This document shows, one piece after another, positions 17,005 through 25,752 of a DNA stretch of 64,000 bases. Where the stretch lies: contig CAKOWW010000003.1 of the NCBI GenBank assembly GCA_934129785.1, positions 38,634 to 102,633 on the forward strand, given 5' to 3'. Both the position numbers and the translations under genes were made by a program. This DNA comes from an uncultured Clostridia bacterium (GTDB lineage: Bacteria > Bacillota > Clostridia > TANB77 > CAG-508). Within the stretch, counting starts at the first letter, position 1. The number at the start of each line of letters is the position of its first letter. The notes under the pieces are model-generated. The model was not told where the DNA came from. It was given only the letters and a program-made list of their open reading frames with translations, and ran no database searches.

Positions 17005-18354
17005 TTATTTTGTATAGATTTCTAATTGTTGTATAAATAGGTCGTTTTTTGTTTTAGATATTAACTTAACATTGTTATTTTTATTCACAAGTTTTTTTAC
17101 TTCCCATAAGCCTAAGCCAGTGTGGTTTTCTTTACCACTTACACCTTTTTCAAATATTTTATCTATATTTAAGTCTTTATCATTGTAAGTATTTTCGATA
17201 ATAATTAACTGTACTGAGTTTTTAAAGTCATTTCTAAATGTTAAATTAATAATTTTATTATCACATTCAGATGCTGCTTCAATTGCATTATCTAATAAAA
17301 TTCCTAATATTCTTGCAAATTCATATATCTTCATGTTTAAAGTACTTAAATCTAATAAAAATGTCATATTAACTTTTATGCCTTTAGATTCAGCTTCGTA
17401 ATATTTTTTAGTTAGTAAATTATAAATTCCATCATTATTTATTACTTCAGGATTTAATAAGTAAAGATTATTTACTTTTTGACAATCATCTTCTAGTTGT
17501 TCATAATAGACTTTTAATCCTTCCATATCATTAGTTTTTATATAACCACCGATAGTTGTAACAATATTATCAAAGTCATGTTTAAGTCCTCTAACATTAT
17601 CATGCAAAATACGTAAAGTATTATTATAAGATTCTGCACTTTCTAGTTTTCTTGTTGTTAATATTAATTTAAAGATTTTAGTAAAACTGTATAAACTTAT
17701 TATAAAATATGCTAACAGCGAAATACTACTTAATAATGTAACAAATATTGGCAAAGTATCTATATAATAAAAAAATGTAATAGAGTGAAAGATGATAGCA
17801 GCTATACCTAAAATCAAATTAGTATAGATAAGTAATTTTGTTTTTTTATCAATATTATCAATAAAAACTAATTTTAATTTTCTGCTTTTTATAATAGCAA
17901 TAATCAATAGTACACAAATATATACTATAATAATGTACATCAATCTATAGATGGGTATACTAGATAATTCTTCACTAGATATATTAAGTAATGTAATATA
18001 CGGGTTTAGTATTAGAAAAATTACAATATTAAATCCAAATGCGGATGCCATAATTGCTGCGGTACTTTTAAAAAAAGAAACCTTAAAAATAAAATAAGTT
18101 AAACCTATAACAAAAGCAAAGTTAAAGAATATATTATAAGGACTTGGTATAAAATACATACTAAATAGACTTACTAATCCCATAGATATAACATATAGAA
18201 TTTTCTGTTTTGAAGTAGTATTGATATTAAGTATTGCAGAAAAGAGCAATATTGTTAAAAGATTTTCTATTAATGTTGCAGGTACTGCTATTATATTCAT
18301 TAGTACTTCATTTGGCGTACTAATTGCCATCCATAAATTATTCAAAATTTCCAT
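17005..18354 (-). CDS. agrC: AgrC-like peptide-sensing histidine kinase
   Basis: 449 residues. Six or seven membrane helices cover residues 1-230, as in AgrC-type sensors of cyclic peptides. The dimerisation/phospho-acceptor motif is LKHDFDNIVTTIGGYI (His near 268) and the GHKL ATPase domain has LLDNAIEAASEC and HTGLGLWEVKKLV. Start overlaps the end of the response regulator gene by 17 bases, so the two are translationally coupled. The likely ligand is the AgrD product encoded 2.6 kb away. Function by family. Confidence 0.85.
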   Translation of the reverse strand: MEILNNLWMAISTPNEVLMNIIAVPATLIENLLTILLFSAILNINTTSKQKILYVISMGLVSLFSMYFIPSPYNIFFNFAFVIGLTYFIFKVSFFKSTAAIMASAFGFNIVIFLILNPYITLLNISSEELSSIPIYRLMYIIIVYICVLLIIAIIKSRKLKLVFIDNIDKKTKLLIYTNLILGIAAIIFHSITFFYYIDTLPIFVTLLSSISLLAYFIISLYSFTKIFKLILTTRKLESAESYNNTLRILHDNVRGLKHDFDNIVTTIGGYIKTNDMEGLKVYYEQLEDDCQKVNNLYLLNPEVINNDGIYNLLTKKYYEAESKGIKVNMTFLLDLSTLNMKIYEFARILGILLDNAIEAASECDNKIINLTFRNDFKNSVQLIIIENTYNDKDLNIDKIFEKGVSGKENHTGLGLWEVKKLVNKNNNVKLISKTKNDLFIQQLEIYTK

Positions 18355-19051
18355 AAGATTTCAAAACCTCCAATAGTTCAGATTTATATTTAGGTCCTAC
18401 ATCACAAGTAGAGCCATCTTTAAAAGTAATAACGCCAGAAACAGGTTCAACATTGCTAATTTGAGAAATATTAGCTACATAAGATTTATGACATCTCATA
18501 TAGTTTTTTGGCAACTTATCTTGAAACTTATTAAAAGAACTATAAGTACCATAATCATTATTAGCAGTATGAAAAACAAGTTTCATGCCATCTCTTTTAA
18601 TATAAGTAACTTCATCTGCGTCAACCAAAGTATTTTTATTATCAATTTTAATATATCTTCTAGGTGAAGTGTTAATATCCTCAAATAGCCTAACTATAGT
18701 ATCTTCTAATCTGTCGTAAGTAATAGGTTTAGCAAGATAATCAAAAGTTCTAAATTTATAGGCAACCATAGCATACTCCAAATGACCAGTTGTAAAAATA
18801 ATATAAGTATTTCTATGCAAATTCCTAATAGATTTAGCTAATTCTAAACCACTTTTGTTTGACTTCAAATTAATGTCTAATAAAACAACATCAACATTAT
18901 TATTGTTAATAAAGTTTATCATATCAGTTGAATTTGAAGATTTAAAAGTTACGCGTGCGCTAAAATTATTTTTATTAAATATATTTTCTAGCATTTTTTC
19001 TAAACGATCTAAAATGTTTATATTGTCATCACATAGTGCAAAATTAATCAT
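18338..19051 (-). CDS. agrA: AgrA-like LytTR response regulator
   Basis: 237 residues. Receiver domain (INFALCDDN, phospho-acceptor Asp in VDVVLLDINLKS, TTGHLEYAMVAYKFRTFDYLAKP) followed by a LytTR DNA-binding domain (RYIKIDNKNTLVDADEVTYI, MRCHKSYVANISQI). Start ATG 19051-19049 (minus) has GAAGGGATG upstream; the longer frame to 19111 has no RBS. Expected to activate agrBD and target genes upon kinase signalling. Confidence 0.87.
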   Translation of the reverse strand: MINFALCDDNINILDRLEKMLENIFNKNNFSARVTFKSSNSTDMINFINNNNVDVVLLDINLKSNKSGLELAKSIRNLHRNTYIIFTTGHLEYAMVAYKFRTFDYLAKPITYDRLEDTIVRLFEDINTSPRRYIKIDNKNTLVDADEVTYIKRDGMKLVFHTANNDYGTYSSFNKFQDKLPKNYMRCHKSYVANISQISNVEPVSGVITFKDGSTCDVGPKYKSELLEVLKSYGNFE

Positions 19052-19087
19052 ATATTCATCCCTTCTTTTATAATATATAGAAAAACA

Positions 19088-19121
19088 GGTAACAAAGTTT
19101 GACAATACCAAACAAATTACC
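19088..19121 (-). promoter_or_regulatory. Inverted repeat upstream of agrA
   Basis: GGTAACAAAGTTTG (19088-19101) and CAAACAAATTACC (19109-19121) form imperfect arms about 40 bases before the agrA start. Placement suits an operator; binding protein unknown. The rest of 19052-19384 shows no gene. Confidence 0.35.
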
Positions 19122-19384
19122 TTAATTTTCCAGCAATAATAACAATATAATCCAAAAATTCAAGAATGTCAATAGAAATTTACAAAATTATCCATTTTAT
19201 AAAGCTAACAGTATGAACGAACACAAAGATTAAAAGCATTAATTCTATAAAATCTTTAACTTAAATAAAATGATTAGTAAATTCATAAAAACAGAAACTA
19301 CACATAAAATTATAAAGAAACAAAAAGGTTTATAGGTAAAACCATAGGAAAACCTAAATTCAAAAAGTTAGGAATGAAAACTAT

Positions 19385-20176
19385 ATGAAAAAAATGATAA
19401 TTTTAACAACAATACTAACAGTATTTGCAGTATGTACAGCAATAGTAAATAATGAAAAATCTGTTATCACAAGTACAGGGACAATAAGCAATAAAACAAT
19501 AGGATGGGGAATAAAAAGAAATAATAATCATGAACAACCAGATGTAGGGTCACAAAATAAAAAGATATTAGAAGAGAATAATGGAATTTGCTTAGGAAAT
19601 AATGATAAGAAAAATATATATTTGACATTTGATGAAGGATATGAGGCCGGTTATACATCTAAAATCTTAGAAATACTAAAAAACAATAATGTAAAAGCAA
19701 CATTTTTTATAACAGCACACTATGTTAATACACAAGAAGAACTAGTAAAACAAATGATATCAGAAGGTCATATAATAGGAAACCACACAGTAAACCATAA
19801 AAGCATGCCAACACTAACAGATGAGCAAATAAAAACAGAAGTTATGGACTTACATCAAGCTATGTTAGAAAAATTTAATTACGAAATGAAATACATAAGG
19901 CCTCCTAAAGGAGAATATAGTGAAAGGACAATAATAGAAACAAATAAATTAGGATACAAAACAGTAATGTGGTCATTTGCATATGAGGACTGGAATGAAA
20001 ACAAACAACCAGATGAAGGAAAATCAAAAGAAAAAGTATTAAAAAATTTACATAATGGAGAAATAATTTTATTACATGGAAATTCAAAAACAAATACAAA
20101 CATTTTAGATACTATTATAAAAGAAGCAAAAAATATTGGATATGAATTTAAAAGCTTAGACGAATTTGAAAAATAG
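19385..20176 (+). CDS. Polysaccharide deacetylase, PdaA-like
   Basis: 263 residues: N-terminal hydrophobic export segment (IILTTILTVFAVCTAIV), then a NodB deacetylase domain with TFDEGYEAGYTSKIL (catalytic Asp, Asp-Glu instead of Asp-Asp), ATFFITAHYVN, GNHTVNHKSMP (metal His pair), RPPKGEYS and ILLHGNS. The TFDEGYE-GYT and GHFV-like block match PdaA, which removes acetyl from muramic acid to form muramic delta-lactam in spore cortex. It lies just upstream of two sporulation genes, which supports that role. No clear SD: the start at 19385 is preceded only by AGGAATGAAAACTAT. Confidence 0.75.
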   Translation: MKKMIILTTILTVFAVCTAIVNNEKSVITSTGTISNKTIGWGIKRNNNHEQPDVGSQNKKILEENNGICLGNNDKKNIYLTFDEGYEAGYTSKILEILKNNNVKATFFITAHYVNTQEELVKQMISEGHIIGNHTVNHKSMPTLTDEQIKTEVMDLHQAMLEKFNYEMKYIRPPKGEYSERTIIETNKLGYKTVMWSFAYEDWNENKQPDEGKSKEKVLKNLHNGEIILLHGNSKTNTNILDTIIKEAKNIGYEFKSLDEFEK

Positions 20177-20188
20177 GAGAAAAATTCT

Positions 20189-20470
20189 ATGAAAAAAAAT
20201 AGATATAATAAAATAGATAAAATCTTAGAACTTCCCAAAGAAGTATGTTCTAATATTCCAAAATTAACTATAACAGGATTTGACGAAATTATTATTGAAA
20301 ATTTTAAAGGAATATTAGAATATGAAGAGTTTTTTGTAAGAATAAATACATATATTGGAATAATAAATGTAAATGGATATGGTTTAAAACTAGAAAACAT
20401 GACAGAAGATGATATAAAAGTAACTGGGAAGATAGAAAGTATTGATGTTGAAAGGACCATAGATGAATAA
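20189..20470 (+). CDS. yqfC: Sporulation protein YqfC
   Basis: 93 residues of the YabP/YqfC family: LELPKEVCSNIPKLTITGFDEIIIENFKGILEYEEFFVRI, then INVNGYGLKLENMTEDDIKVTGKI. Small beta-rich sporulation protein whose partner is YqfD, encoded 11 bases later as in most spore formers. RBS TAGGAGAAAAATTCT before ATG 20189. Confidence 0.85.
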   Translation: MKKNRYNKIDKILELPKEVCSNIPKLTITGFDEIIIENFKGILEYEEFFVRINTYIGIINVNGYGLKLENMTEDDIKVTGKIESIDVERTIDE

Positions 20471-20481
20471 AGGAGAATGGC

Positions 20482-21666
20482 ATGTTTTTAAAAATATTAT
20501 TTAGCTATTTATTAGGATATTTAAAAATATCTGTAGAAGGATATTATATAGAAAGATTTATAAATATTTGTAAAACAAATAATATAACAATATGGAACTT
20601 AAAAAGAAAAGAAAATATTGAGTTGAAATTAAATGTAAGGATAAACGAATTTAAAAAAATATGCAAGGTTGCAAAACAAACTAGATGTAAAGTGAAAATA
20701 AAAAGAAAAAAAGGATTTCCCTTTTTATTACATAAATATAAAAAAAGAAAAATATTTGTGCTTTTCTTATTAATAATGATAATAATAATAACATTATCCT
20801 CAAACTTCGTATGGAATGTAGAAATAAAAGAAGAAAATGGATTGCAACTTGAAAATATAGAAGAAGATATAAAAAAAGCAGGACTAGAAACTGGAAAACT
20901 AAAAAATAATATTAATATGAAAGAAGTAATAAATAAAATAATGCTAGAAAGAAAAGATATTGCATGGATAGGAATAGAGTTGAAAGGAACAAATGCAATT
21001 GTAAAAATAGTAAAAGCAGATGAAAAACCAGAAATAGTAGATCAAGATGAATATTGTAATATTGTTTCAAACAAATCTGGAATAATAACAAAAATAAGCG
21101 CACAAAATGGAACGGCAAATGTAAAAATTGGAGATACTGTAAAAGAAGGAGACATACTTATAAATGGTTGGTTAGAAGGAAAATTTACAGGAATTAGATA
21201 TGTTCATGCAAAAGGTGAAATAGAAGCAAAGGTATGGCATACAAAGAGTAAAAAAATAAGCTATAACCTTACGCAAACACAAGAAACAGGAAATGTTGAA
21301 AACAAATATACAATAAAAATAAATAATTTTAGAATAAATTTTTTAAAAAGGCTTTCAAAATTTGAAATTTATGATACAATAGAAACTGAAAATAAATTCA
21401 AATTATTTTCAGACTTTTATTTACCAATTTCACTCATAAAAACAACAAATAAAGAACTAAAAAACGTGCAAAAAAAATATAATTTAGAAGAAGCAAAATC
21501 CTTAGGGATACAAGAACTAGAACAAGAATTAGATGAAGAAATTGAAAATAAAGAAAAAATCATAAACAAAACCATAAACACATATGAAAAGCAGGATGGG
21601 GTTGAAGTTTATGTAACATATGAGGTACTAGAAAATATAGGTACAAATGAAAAAATTGTATTTTGA
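20482..21666 (+). CDS. yqfD: Sporulation protein YqfD
   Basis: 394 residues. Basic N-terminal domain, one membrane helix near residues 92-110 (FVLFLLIMIIIITLSSNFVW) and a large extracytoplasmic C-terminal domain with GDTVKEGDILINGWLEGK and RYVHAKGEIEAKVWH, typical of YqfD. Expressed in the mother cell in other species. RBS AAAGGAGAATGGC before ATG 20482. Operon yqfC-yqfD-unknown-ybeY. Confidence 0.85.
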   Translation: MFLKILFSYLLGYLKISVEGYYIERFINICKTNNITIWNLKRKENIELKLNVRINEFKKICKVAKQTRCKVKIKRKKGFPFLLHKYKKRKIFVLFLLIMIIIITLSSNFVWNVEIKEENGLQLENIEEDIKKAGLETGKLKNNINMKEVINKIMLERKDIAWIGIELKGTNAIVKIVKADEKPEIVDQDEYCNIVSNKSGIITKISAQNGTANVKIGDTVKEGDILINGWLEGKFTGIRYVHAKGEIEAKVWHTKSKKISYNLTQTQETGNVENKYTIKINNFRINFLKRLSKFEIYDTIETENKFKLFSDFYLPISLIKTTNKELKNVQKKYNLEEAKSLGIQELEQELDEEIENKEKIINKTINTYEKQDGVEVYVTYEVLENIGTNEKIVF

Positions 21667-21679
21667 AGGGATGAGATAA

Positions 21680-22882
21680 ATGGAAGAGAAAAGCCTTAGA
21701 ATAACAGGAACAGATAAAACATTTTTTAATAAAATAACAAACACATTAACAAAAATATTAATACCAACAAAAATTGGACTTAATGGAATGTTAATATCAA
21801 TAAAAAGAAATAGCTTACTAAAAGCTTTTGAAAATTTTATGCAAGAAGAAAATTACAATGAAGACGAACTAGAAAAAAAATATGATGCAACATATGAAGC
21901 ATATTTAGACTCATTGGATAAATATGTAATGGATTCAATATATAAAAAAGTGAGAAATGGAACAGCATCAGAATTTGAAAAAAATGCAATGGCCAAATAC
22001 TATGAAGTAACAAGTTTAAAAGAAAACGAATATATAGAATACAAATATAGAAAACAAAAATATTTATTAGAGCTAGATTATGAAGGAATAAAAGTAAACT
22101 CAAAAGAAAAATTGATAGAAAGATATCAAAAATTTTATATATCAAAGGTAGATACACTATATAAAGGAATATTGAAAAATTACTCAATAAAAGTAGCAGA
22201 CACAACAAATGCGTATGATTCAAGTAAAGAATGGATATATACAAAAATCTTCTACACATTAGAAGACTATATCCAAAACATATTATCATTAAAAATAAAT
22301 ATAGGATATGATAAAAACCTAGAAAGTGTAGTTTCAGAATATGAAAAATATGAATCTTACACAATAGGAAAATTAGACACAAGAGATAACATAGAAAAAA
22401 ATATGGTTTTATTAGGAATAAGTAGAAAACTATTTACTCATAGTTTACCATTAATTGTTGCTGAACAATGTTATGAAAAATTACTAAAAGATGCAAGAAG
22501 CTTAGTACAAGATACAAAAATAGCAACAAAAAGAGAAAAAGCATATTCTATGTTAATAAATTTAATAGAAGACTATAATATTAAATTGTTATCAACAAAA
22601 GTATATTGGGAAACACCAAAACAAAGAGAAGAATATAAAAAATTCTGGAATCAATATAAAGAAATCTCAAAACTAAAAGAAACAGATTTTATTGAATATA
22701 TAAAAGAAAAAGAAATATTATTTATAAAAAATGACATTAAAAATTTAAACAAAGGGAAGACAGATTATAGTAAATTATTAAAATACTACAAAAGAAAACT
22801 AGTAGATTATGGAGTTATTCGAGAAATTAGAAACTCATACAAATCAGAAGGAAAATATATAAAAGTTAAGGAAGTAGTATAA
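21680..22882 (+). CDS. Unrecognised 400-residue protein between yqfD and ybeY
   Basis: Soluble and almost wholly helical, Lys/Glu/Tyr-rich, with no motif I recognise. Landmarks: GTDKTFFNKITNTLTKILIPTK at the N-terminus, repeated YEKYES/KYDATYEAYLDSLDKY heptad-like segments. In many Firmicutes phoH and yqfF sit between yqfD and ybeY; this protein has no Walker motif and no HD motif, so it replaces them rather than being a form of either. Start ATG 21680 follows AAGGGATGAGATAA, and the stop overlaps the ybeY start by one base, so it is coupled to an essential rRNA-maturation gene. Confidence 0.6.
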   Translation: MEEKSLRITGTDKTFFNKITNTLTKILIPTKIGLNGMLISIKRNSLLKAFENFMQEENYNEDELEKKYDATYEAYLDSLDKYVMDSIYKKVRNGTASEFEKNAMAKYYEVTSLKENEYIEYKYRKQKYLLELDYEGIKVNSKEKLIERYQKFYISKVDTLYKGILKNYSIKVADTTNAYDSSKEWIYTKIFYTLEDYIQNILSLKINIGYDKNLESVVSEYEKYESYTIGKLDTRDNIEKNMVLLGISRKLFTHSLPLIVAEQCYEKLLKDARSLVQDTKIATKREKAYSMLINLIEDYNIKLLSTKVYWETPKQREEYKKFWNQYKEISKLKETDFIEYIKEKEILFIKNDIKNLNKGKTDYSKLLKYYKRKLVDYGVIREIRNSYKSEGKYIKVKEVV

Positions 22883-23355
22883 TGGTTGAAATAATATACA
22901 AAGACATACAAGAAAATAAAAAATATGAAGAAGTAATAACAAAAGTGTTAGAAAAATGTTATGAAATAGAAGGATTAAAAAATTCAAAATTAGATATAAC
23001 AATAACTTTAACAAATCCAGAAAATATACATCAAATAAATAAAGAATACAGAAATATAGATAGAGCAACAGATGTACTTTCATTTCCAATGTTTGAGAAA
23101 GAAGAATTAGACGAAAAACTAGCAAACAATGAATTTGAACATGAAGATGTGTTAGGAGACATAATAATTTCAATTGAAAAAGTAGAAGAACAAGCCAAAG
23201 AATATGGACATTCATTTGAAAGAGAACTAAGCTACATGGTAGTACATGGTTTTTATCATTTGATGGGATATGATCACATTGAAGAAGCTGATAAGAAAAA
23301 AATGAGACCAAAAGAAGAAAAAGTTCTAACAGAATTGAAAATTGAAAGAGAATAG
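22882..23355 (+). CDS. ybeY: Endoribonuclease YbeY
   Basis: 157 residues. Metal-dependent RNase involved in 16S rRNA 3' processing and ribosome quality control. Zn site HGFYHLMGYDH near residue 118 is intact, with NKEYRNIDRATDVLSFP and EHEDVLGDIIIS before it. The start ATG overlaps the previous stop (TAATG), indicating translational coupling. Confidence 0.93.
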   Translation: MVEIIYKDIQENKKYEEVITKVLEKCYEIEGLKNSKLDITITLTNPENIHQINKEYRNIDRATDVLSFPMFEKEELDEKLANNEFEHEDVLGDIIISIEKVEEQAKEYGHSFERELSYMVVHGFYHLMGYDHIEEADKKKMRPKEEKVLTELKIERE

Positions 23356-23368
23356 GAGAGGTGTTTAT

Positions 23369-24451
23369 ATGGAAAAAGGTGGAGTAAAAGCATTAATTAT
23401 ATTGTTAGTAATACTTGTGATAATAGCGGGAGGAGTATTAGCATATAAAATAATAAAAGATAAAGATACTAATACAGAGCAGGTTGCAAATGAAAATGAT
23501 GTTTTAGTTGCAAATGTAGATAAAAAACAAGTGCAAATATTTAAAGGAAATGATAGACCAGTTGCAGTTATGATAGATAACCACAGTGGAGCTTGGCCAC
23601 AAGCAGGGCTTCAAGATGCATACATGGTATACGAAATAGTTGTAGAAGGTGGAGAAACTAGATTAATGGCACTATTTAAAGGAACAAATCCTGAAAAAAT
23701 AGGACCAGTAAGAAGTGCAAGACATTATTTTATAGATTATGCAATGGAAAATGATGCAATTTACACTCATTTTGGACAAAGTCCGCAAGCAGCAAGTGAT
23801 ATAAAAAAATACAATATAAATGATATAAACGGAATATCAGAAGATGGAACAACATTCTGGAGAGTAAAAGATAAATCAGCACCACATAATGCAGTAACAA
23901 GTATGAAAAAATTATTAGAATCAGCTAAAAACAAAAAATATAAAACAACATCAAAGGAAACAAGTGTATTAAATTATGTTACAGATGAAGTAAATCTAGA
24001 AGACGGTCAAGGAGCTGTAAGTGTAACAATACCACATTCAGACTTACAAACAGTAAAATATGTATATGATGAAGAAAAACAAGTATACGAAAGATATGCA
24101 AGAAACAAAGAACAAACAGACTGGACAAGTGGAAATACAATAACAACAAAAAATATAATAATAATGTTCTGTGAAAATTACACATTATCAGATAGTGAAA
24201 ATAAGGGAAGACAAGGAATTAAAAACATAGGAACATTTGATGGATATTATATAACAAATGGAAAAGCAATAAAAATAAAATGTACTAAAAATTCTAGAGA
24301 AGAAAAAACAGAATATAAAGACTTAAATGGAAATACAATAAAAGTTAATGATGGAAATACATTTGTAAATATTTGCCCATTAAATGCAAATGTGCAATTA
24401 GAAGCACCAGCAACAACATTACCAAGTAATGATACAACAAAAAAACAGTAG
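23369..24451 (+). CDS. DUF3048 (YerB-like) secreted or membrane-anchored protein
   Basis: 360 residues. One N-terminal membrane segment (ALIILLVILVIIAGGVLAY) and two extracytoplasmic DUF3048 regions: PVAVMIDNHSGAWPQAGLQDAYMVYEIVVEGGETRL followed by GPVRSARHYFIDYA, and C-terminal YITNGKAIKIKCTKNSR with DGNTFVNICP. Role unknown; the family is cell-surface exposed and common in Clostridia. Start ATG 23369 is preceded by TAGGAGAGGTGTTTAT; the ATG at 23342 lies before this RBS. Confidence 0.8.
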   Translation: MEKGGVKALIILLVILVIIAGGVLAYKIIKDKDTNTEQVANENDVLVANVDKKQVQIFKGNDRPVAVMIDNHSGAWPQAGLQDAYMVYEIVVEGGETRLMALFKGTNPEKIGPVRSARHYFIDYAMENDAIYTHFGQSPQAASDIKKYNINDINGISEDGTTFWRVKDKSAPHNAVTSMKKLLESAKNKKYKTTSKETSVLNYVTDEVNLEDGQGAVSVTIPHSDLQTVKYVYDEEKQVYERYARNKEQTDWTSGNTITTKNIIIMFCENYTLSDSENKGRQGIKNIGTFDGYYITNGKAIKIKCTKNSREEKTEYKDLNGNTIKVNDGNTFVNICPLNANVQLEAPATTLPSNDTTKKQ

Positions 24452-24464
24452 TACAATAAAAATA

Positions 24465-24494
24465 ATGTGCATGATTTTTTATTAAGTCATGCAC
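24465..24494. terminator. Hairpin between DUF3048 gene and ylbF-like gene
   Basis: TGTGCATGA / TCATGCACA stem. No T-run follows on the plus strand, so it is a weak terminator or mRNA-stabilising structure. Confidence 0.45.
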
Positions 24495-24524
24495 AAAATT
24501 TATATAAAGAAAGGACAAGTTAAA

Positions 24525-24860
24525 ATGAATATATATGATACAGCAAATAGATTGGCTGGAGAAATAAAACAATCTGAAGAGTATATGAGTTATAAAATGG
24601 CAAAACAAACTTTAAATTTAAATACAAGTTTAAAAGAAAAAATGGCAGAATTTGAAAAGGCTAGATATGATGTACAAATTGAAATGATGCAAACAGGAAA
24701 AAATAATGAAGAAAAATATAAGCATGTTCAAGATTTGTATGCAGAATTGATAGAAAATCCAGAAGCTAAAAGATTTTTTGAAGCTGAAACAAAGTTTAAT
24801 GTGATGATTGCAGATGTTAATAAAATTATTGGTGAAGCAATTAGAGATGTTATGGAATAA
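24525..24860 (+). CDS. YlbF/YmcA family protein
   Basis: 111 residues, all-helical: YDTANRLAGEIKQSEEYMSYKMAKQTLNLNTSLKEKMAEF, then a second helix pair ending FNVMIADVNKIIGEAIRDVM. Matches the YlbF/YmcA (PF06133-like) family, small adaptors of the RNase Y complex that affect mRNA turnover, competence and sporulation in Bacillus. Which paralogue it is cannot be told. Start ATG 24525 after GAAAGGACAAG. Confidence 0.75.
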   Translation: MNIYDTANRLAGEIKQSEEYMSYKMAKQTLNLNTSLKEKMAEFEKARYDVQIEMMQTGKNNEEKYKHVQDLYAELIENPEAKRFFEAETKFNVMIADVNKIIGEAIRDVME

Positions 24861-24880
24861 GGTAAAAACTAAATTAAAGA

Positions 24881-24997
24881 GATGATATATATTTTTTTAT
24901 GCAGTGACAATTCGGGGGGACCGACTTTTATACTGTCTGTTATGTAATTACAGACAGTTAAAAGGTGGGAGTCACAAATAAAAAAATATATATCATC
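24881..24997. repeat. Nested palindromic element (REP/MITE-like)
   Basis: Perfect 20-base outer arms GATGATATATATTTTTTTAT (24881-24900) and complement (24978-24997) enclose GTGAC (24904-24908)/GTCAC (24971-24975) and a hairpin ACTGTCTGT (24932-24940)/ACAGACAGT (24950-24958). The inner 70 bases, with CGGGGGGACCG, are much richer in G than the surroundings. Resembles palindromes mobilised by REP-associated tyrosine transposases, here dropped into an AT-rich hairpin. Identification is tentative. Confidence 0.55.
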
Positions 24998-25026
24998 TTT
25001 AAAGAAGAATATTATAGGGGGATAAT

Positions 25027-25716
25027 ATGGAATTTATAATTATTGCAATGATTATAATAATTTTTATAGCTGTTTTAAGATATATTTTTGGATATAGTAT
25101 GAAAAAATTGAAAAACATAGGAAAAGATGAAGAACTTGATGAAATAAGTAAAAAATATCCAGAAAATAAAGAAATATGCAAATGGTATTTGAAAAGATTA
25201 AATAACACGCAAGTTGAAATAGAAGAAAGCAGTGATGCTCAAGCTAGTTTATATATTTGGGCAACAAATAAAATTTTAATAGCTAACATTAAAAATACAT
25301 ATACAAGAATTCAAACAATAGCACATGAATGTTTACATTCTATTCAAGATAAGAAATTATTAATGTTCAATTTCATATTTTCAAATATATATTTATTATA
25401 CTTTGCAATAGTATGTATATTAGGAATACTAAAAATGTTGCCATATAAAATGATGTTTCTTGTAATATTATTAATATTAAGTGCAGTATATTATTTGGTT
25501 AGAAATTTCTTAGAAAATGATGCAATGATAAAAGCAAGATTTTTAGCAAAAGAATATATGGAAGATATAAAGATTAGTTCAAAAGAAGAAATTGAAAAAA
25601 TAGTTAATGGTTTTGATAAAATAAATGATGTAGGAATTAAATGCATTAATTATAAATTTTTCTTAGATATCATGATAAAAGTTTTAATATTAGATATAAT
25701 ATTTTTAATAAGGTAA
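25027..25716 (+). CDS. Putative membrane zinc metalloprotease (HExxH)
   Basis: 229 residues. N-terminal helix, then a soluble stretch with AHECLHSIQD (residues 100-109), an HExxH zinc motif, followed by two adjacent helices and another at the C-terminus. The layout is like small neutral zinc metallopeptidases (YugP-like), but overall similarity is not recognised. An acidic third-ligand candidate follows in FLENDAMIKARFLAKEYM. Start ATG 25027 after AGGGGGATAAT. Confidence 0.5.
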   Translation: MEFIIIAMIIIIFIAVLRYIFGYSMKKLKNIGKDEELDEISKKYPENKEICKWYLKRLNNTQVEIEESSDAQASLYIWATNKILIANIKNTYTRIQTIAHECLHSIQDKKLLMFNFIFSNIYLLYFAIVCILGILKMLPYKMMFLVILLILSAVYYLVRNFLENDAMIKARFLAKEYMEDIKISSKEEIEKIVNGFDKINDVGIKCINYKFFLDIMIKVLILDIIFLIR

Positions 25717-25721
25717 AACAA

Positions 25722-25747
25722 AAGCTTGGAATTAAAGTTCCAAGCTT
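25722..25747. terminator. Bidirectional terminator
   Basis: AAGCTTGGAA / TTCCAAGCTT perfect stem between two convergent genes. Confidence 0.75.
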
Positions 25748-25752
25748 AAATG

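Noticed and set aside
24881..24997. Retron or T-box RNA
   Set aside because: No reverse transcriptase nearby and no T-box sequence; the palindrome is better described as a REP/MITE-like repeat.
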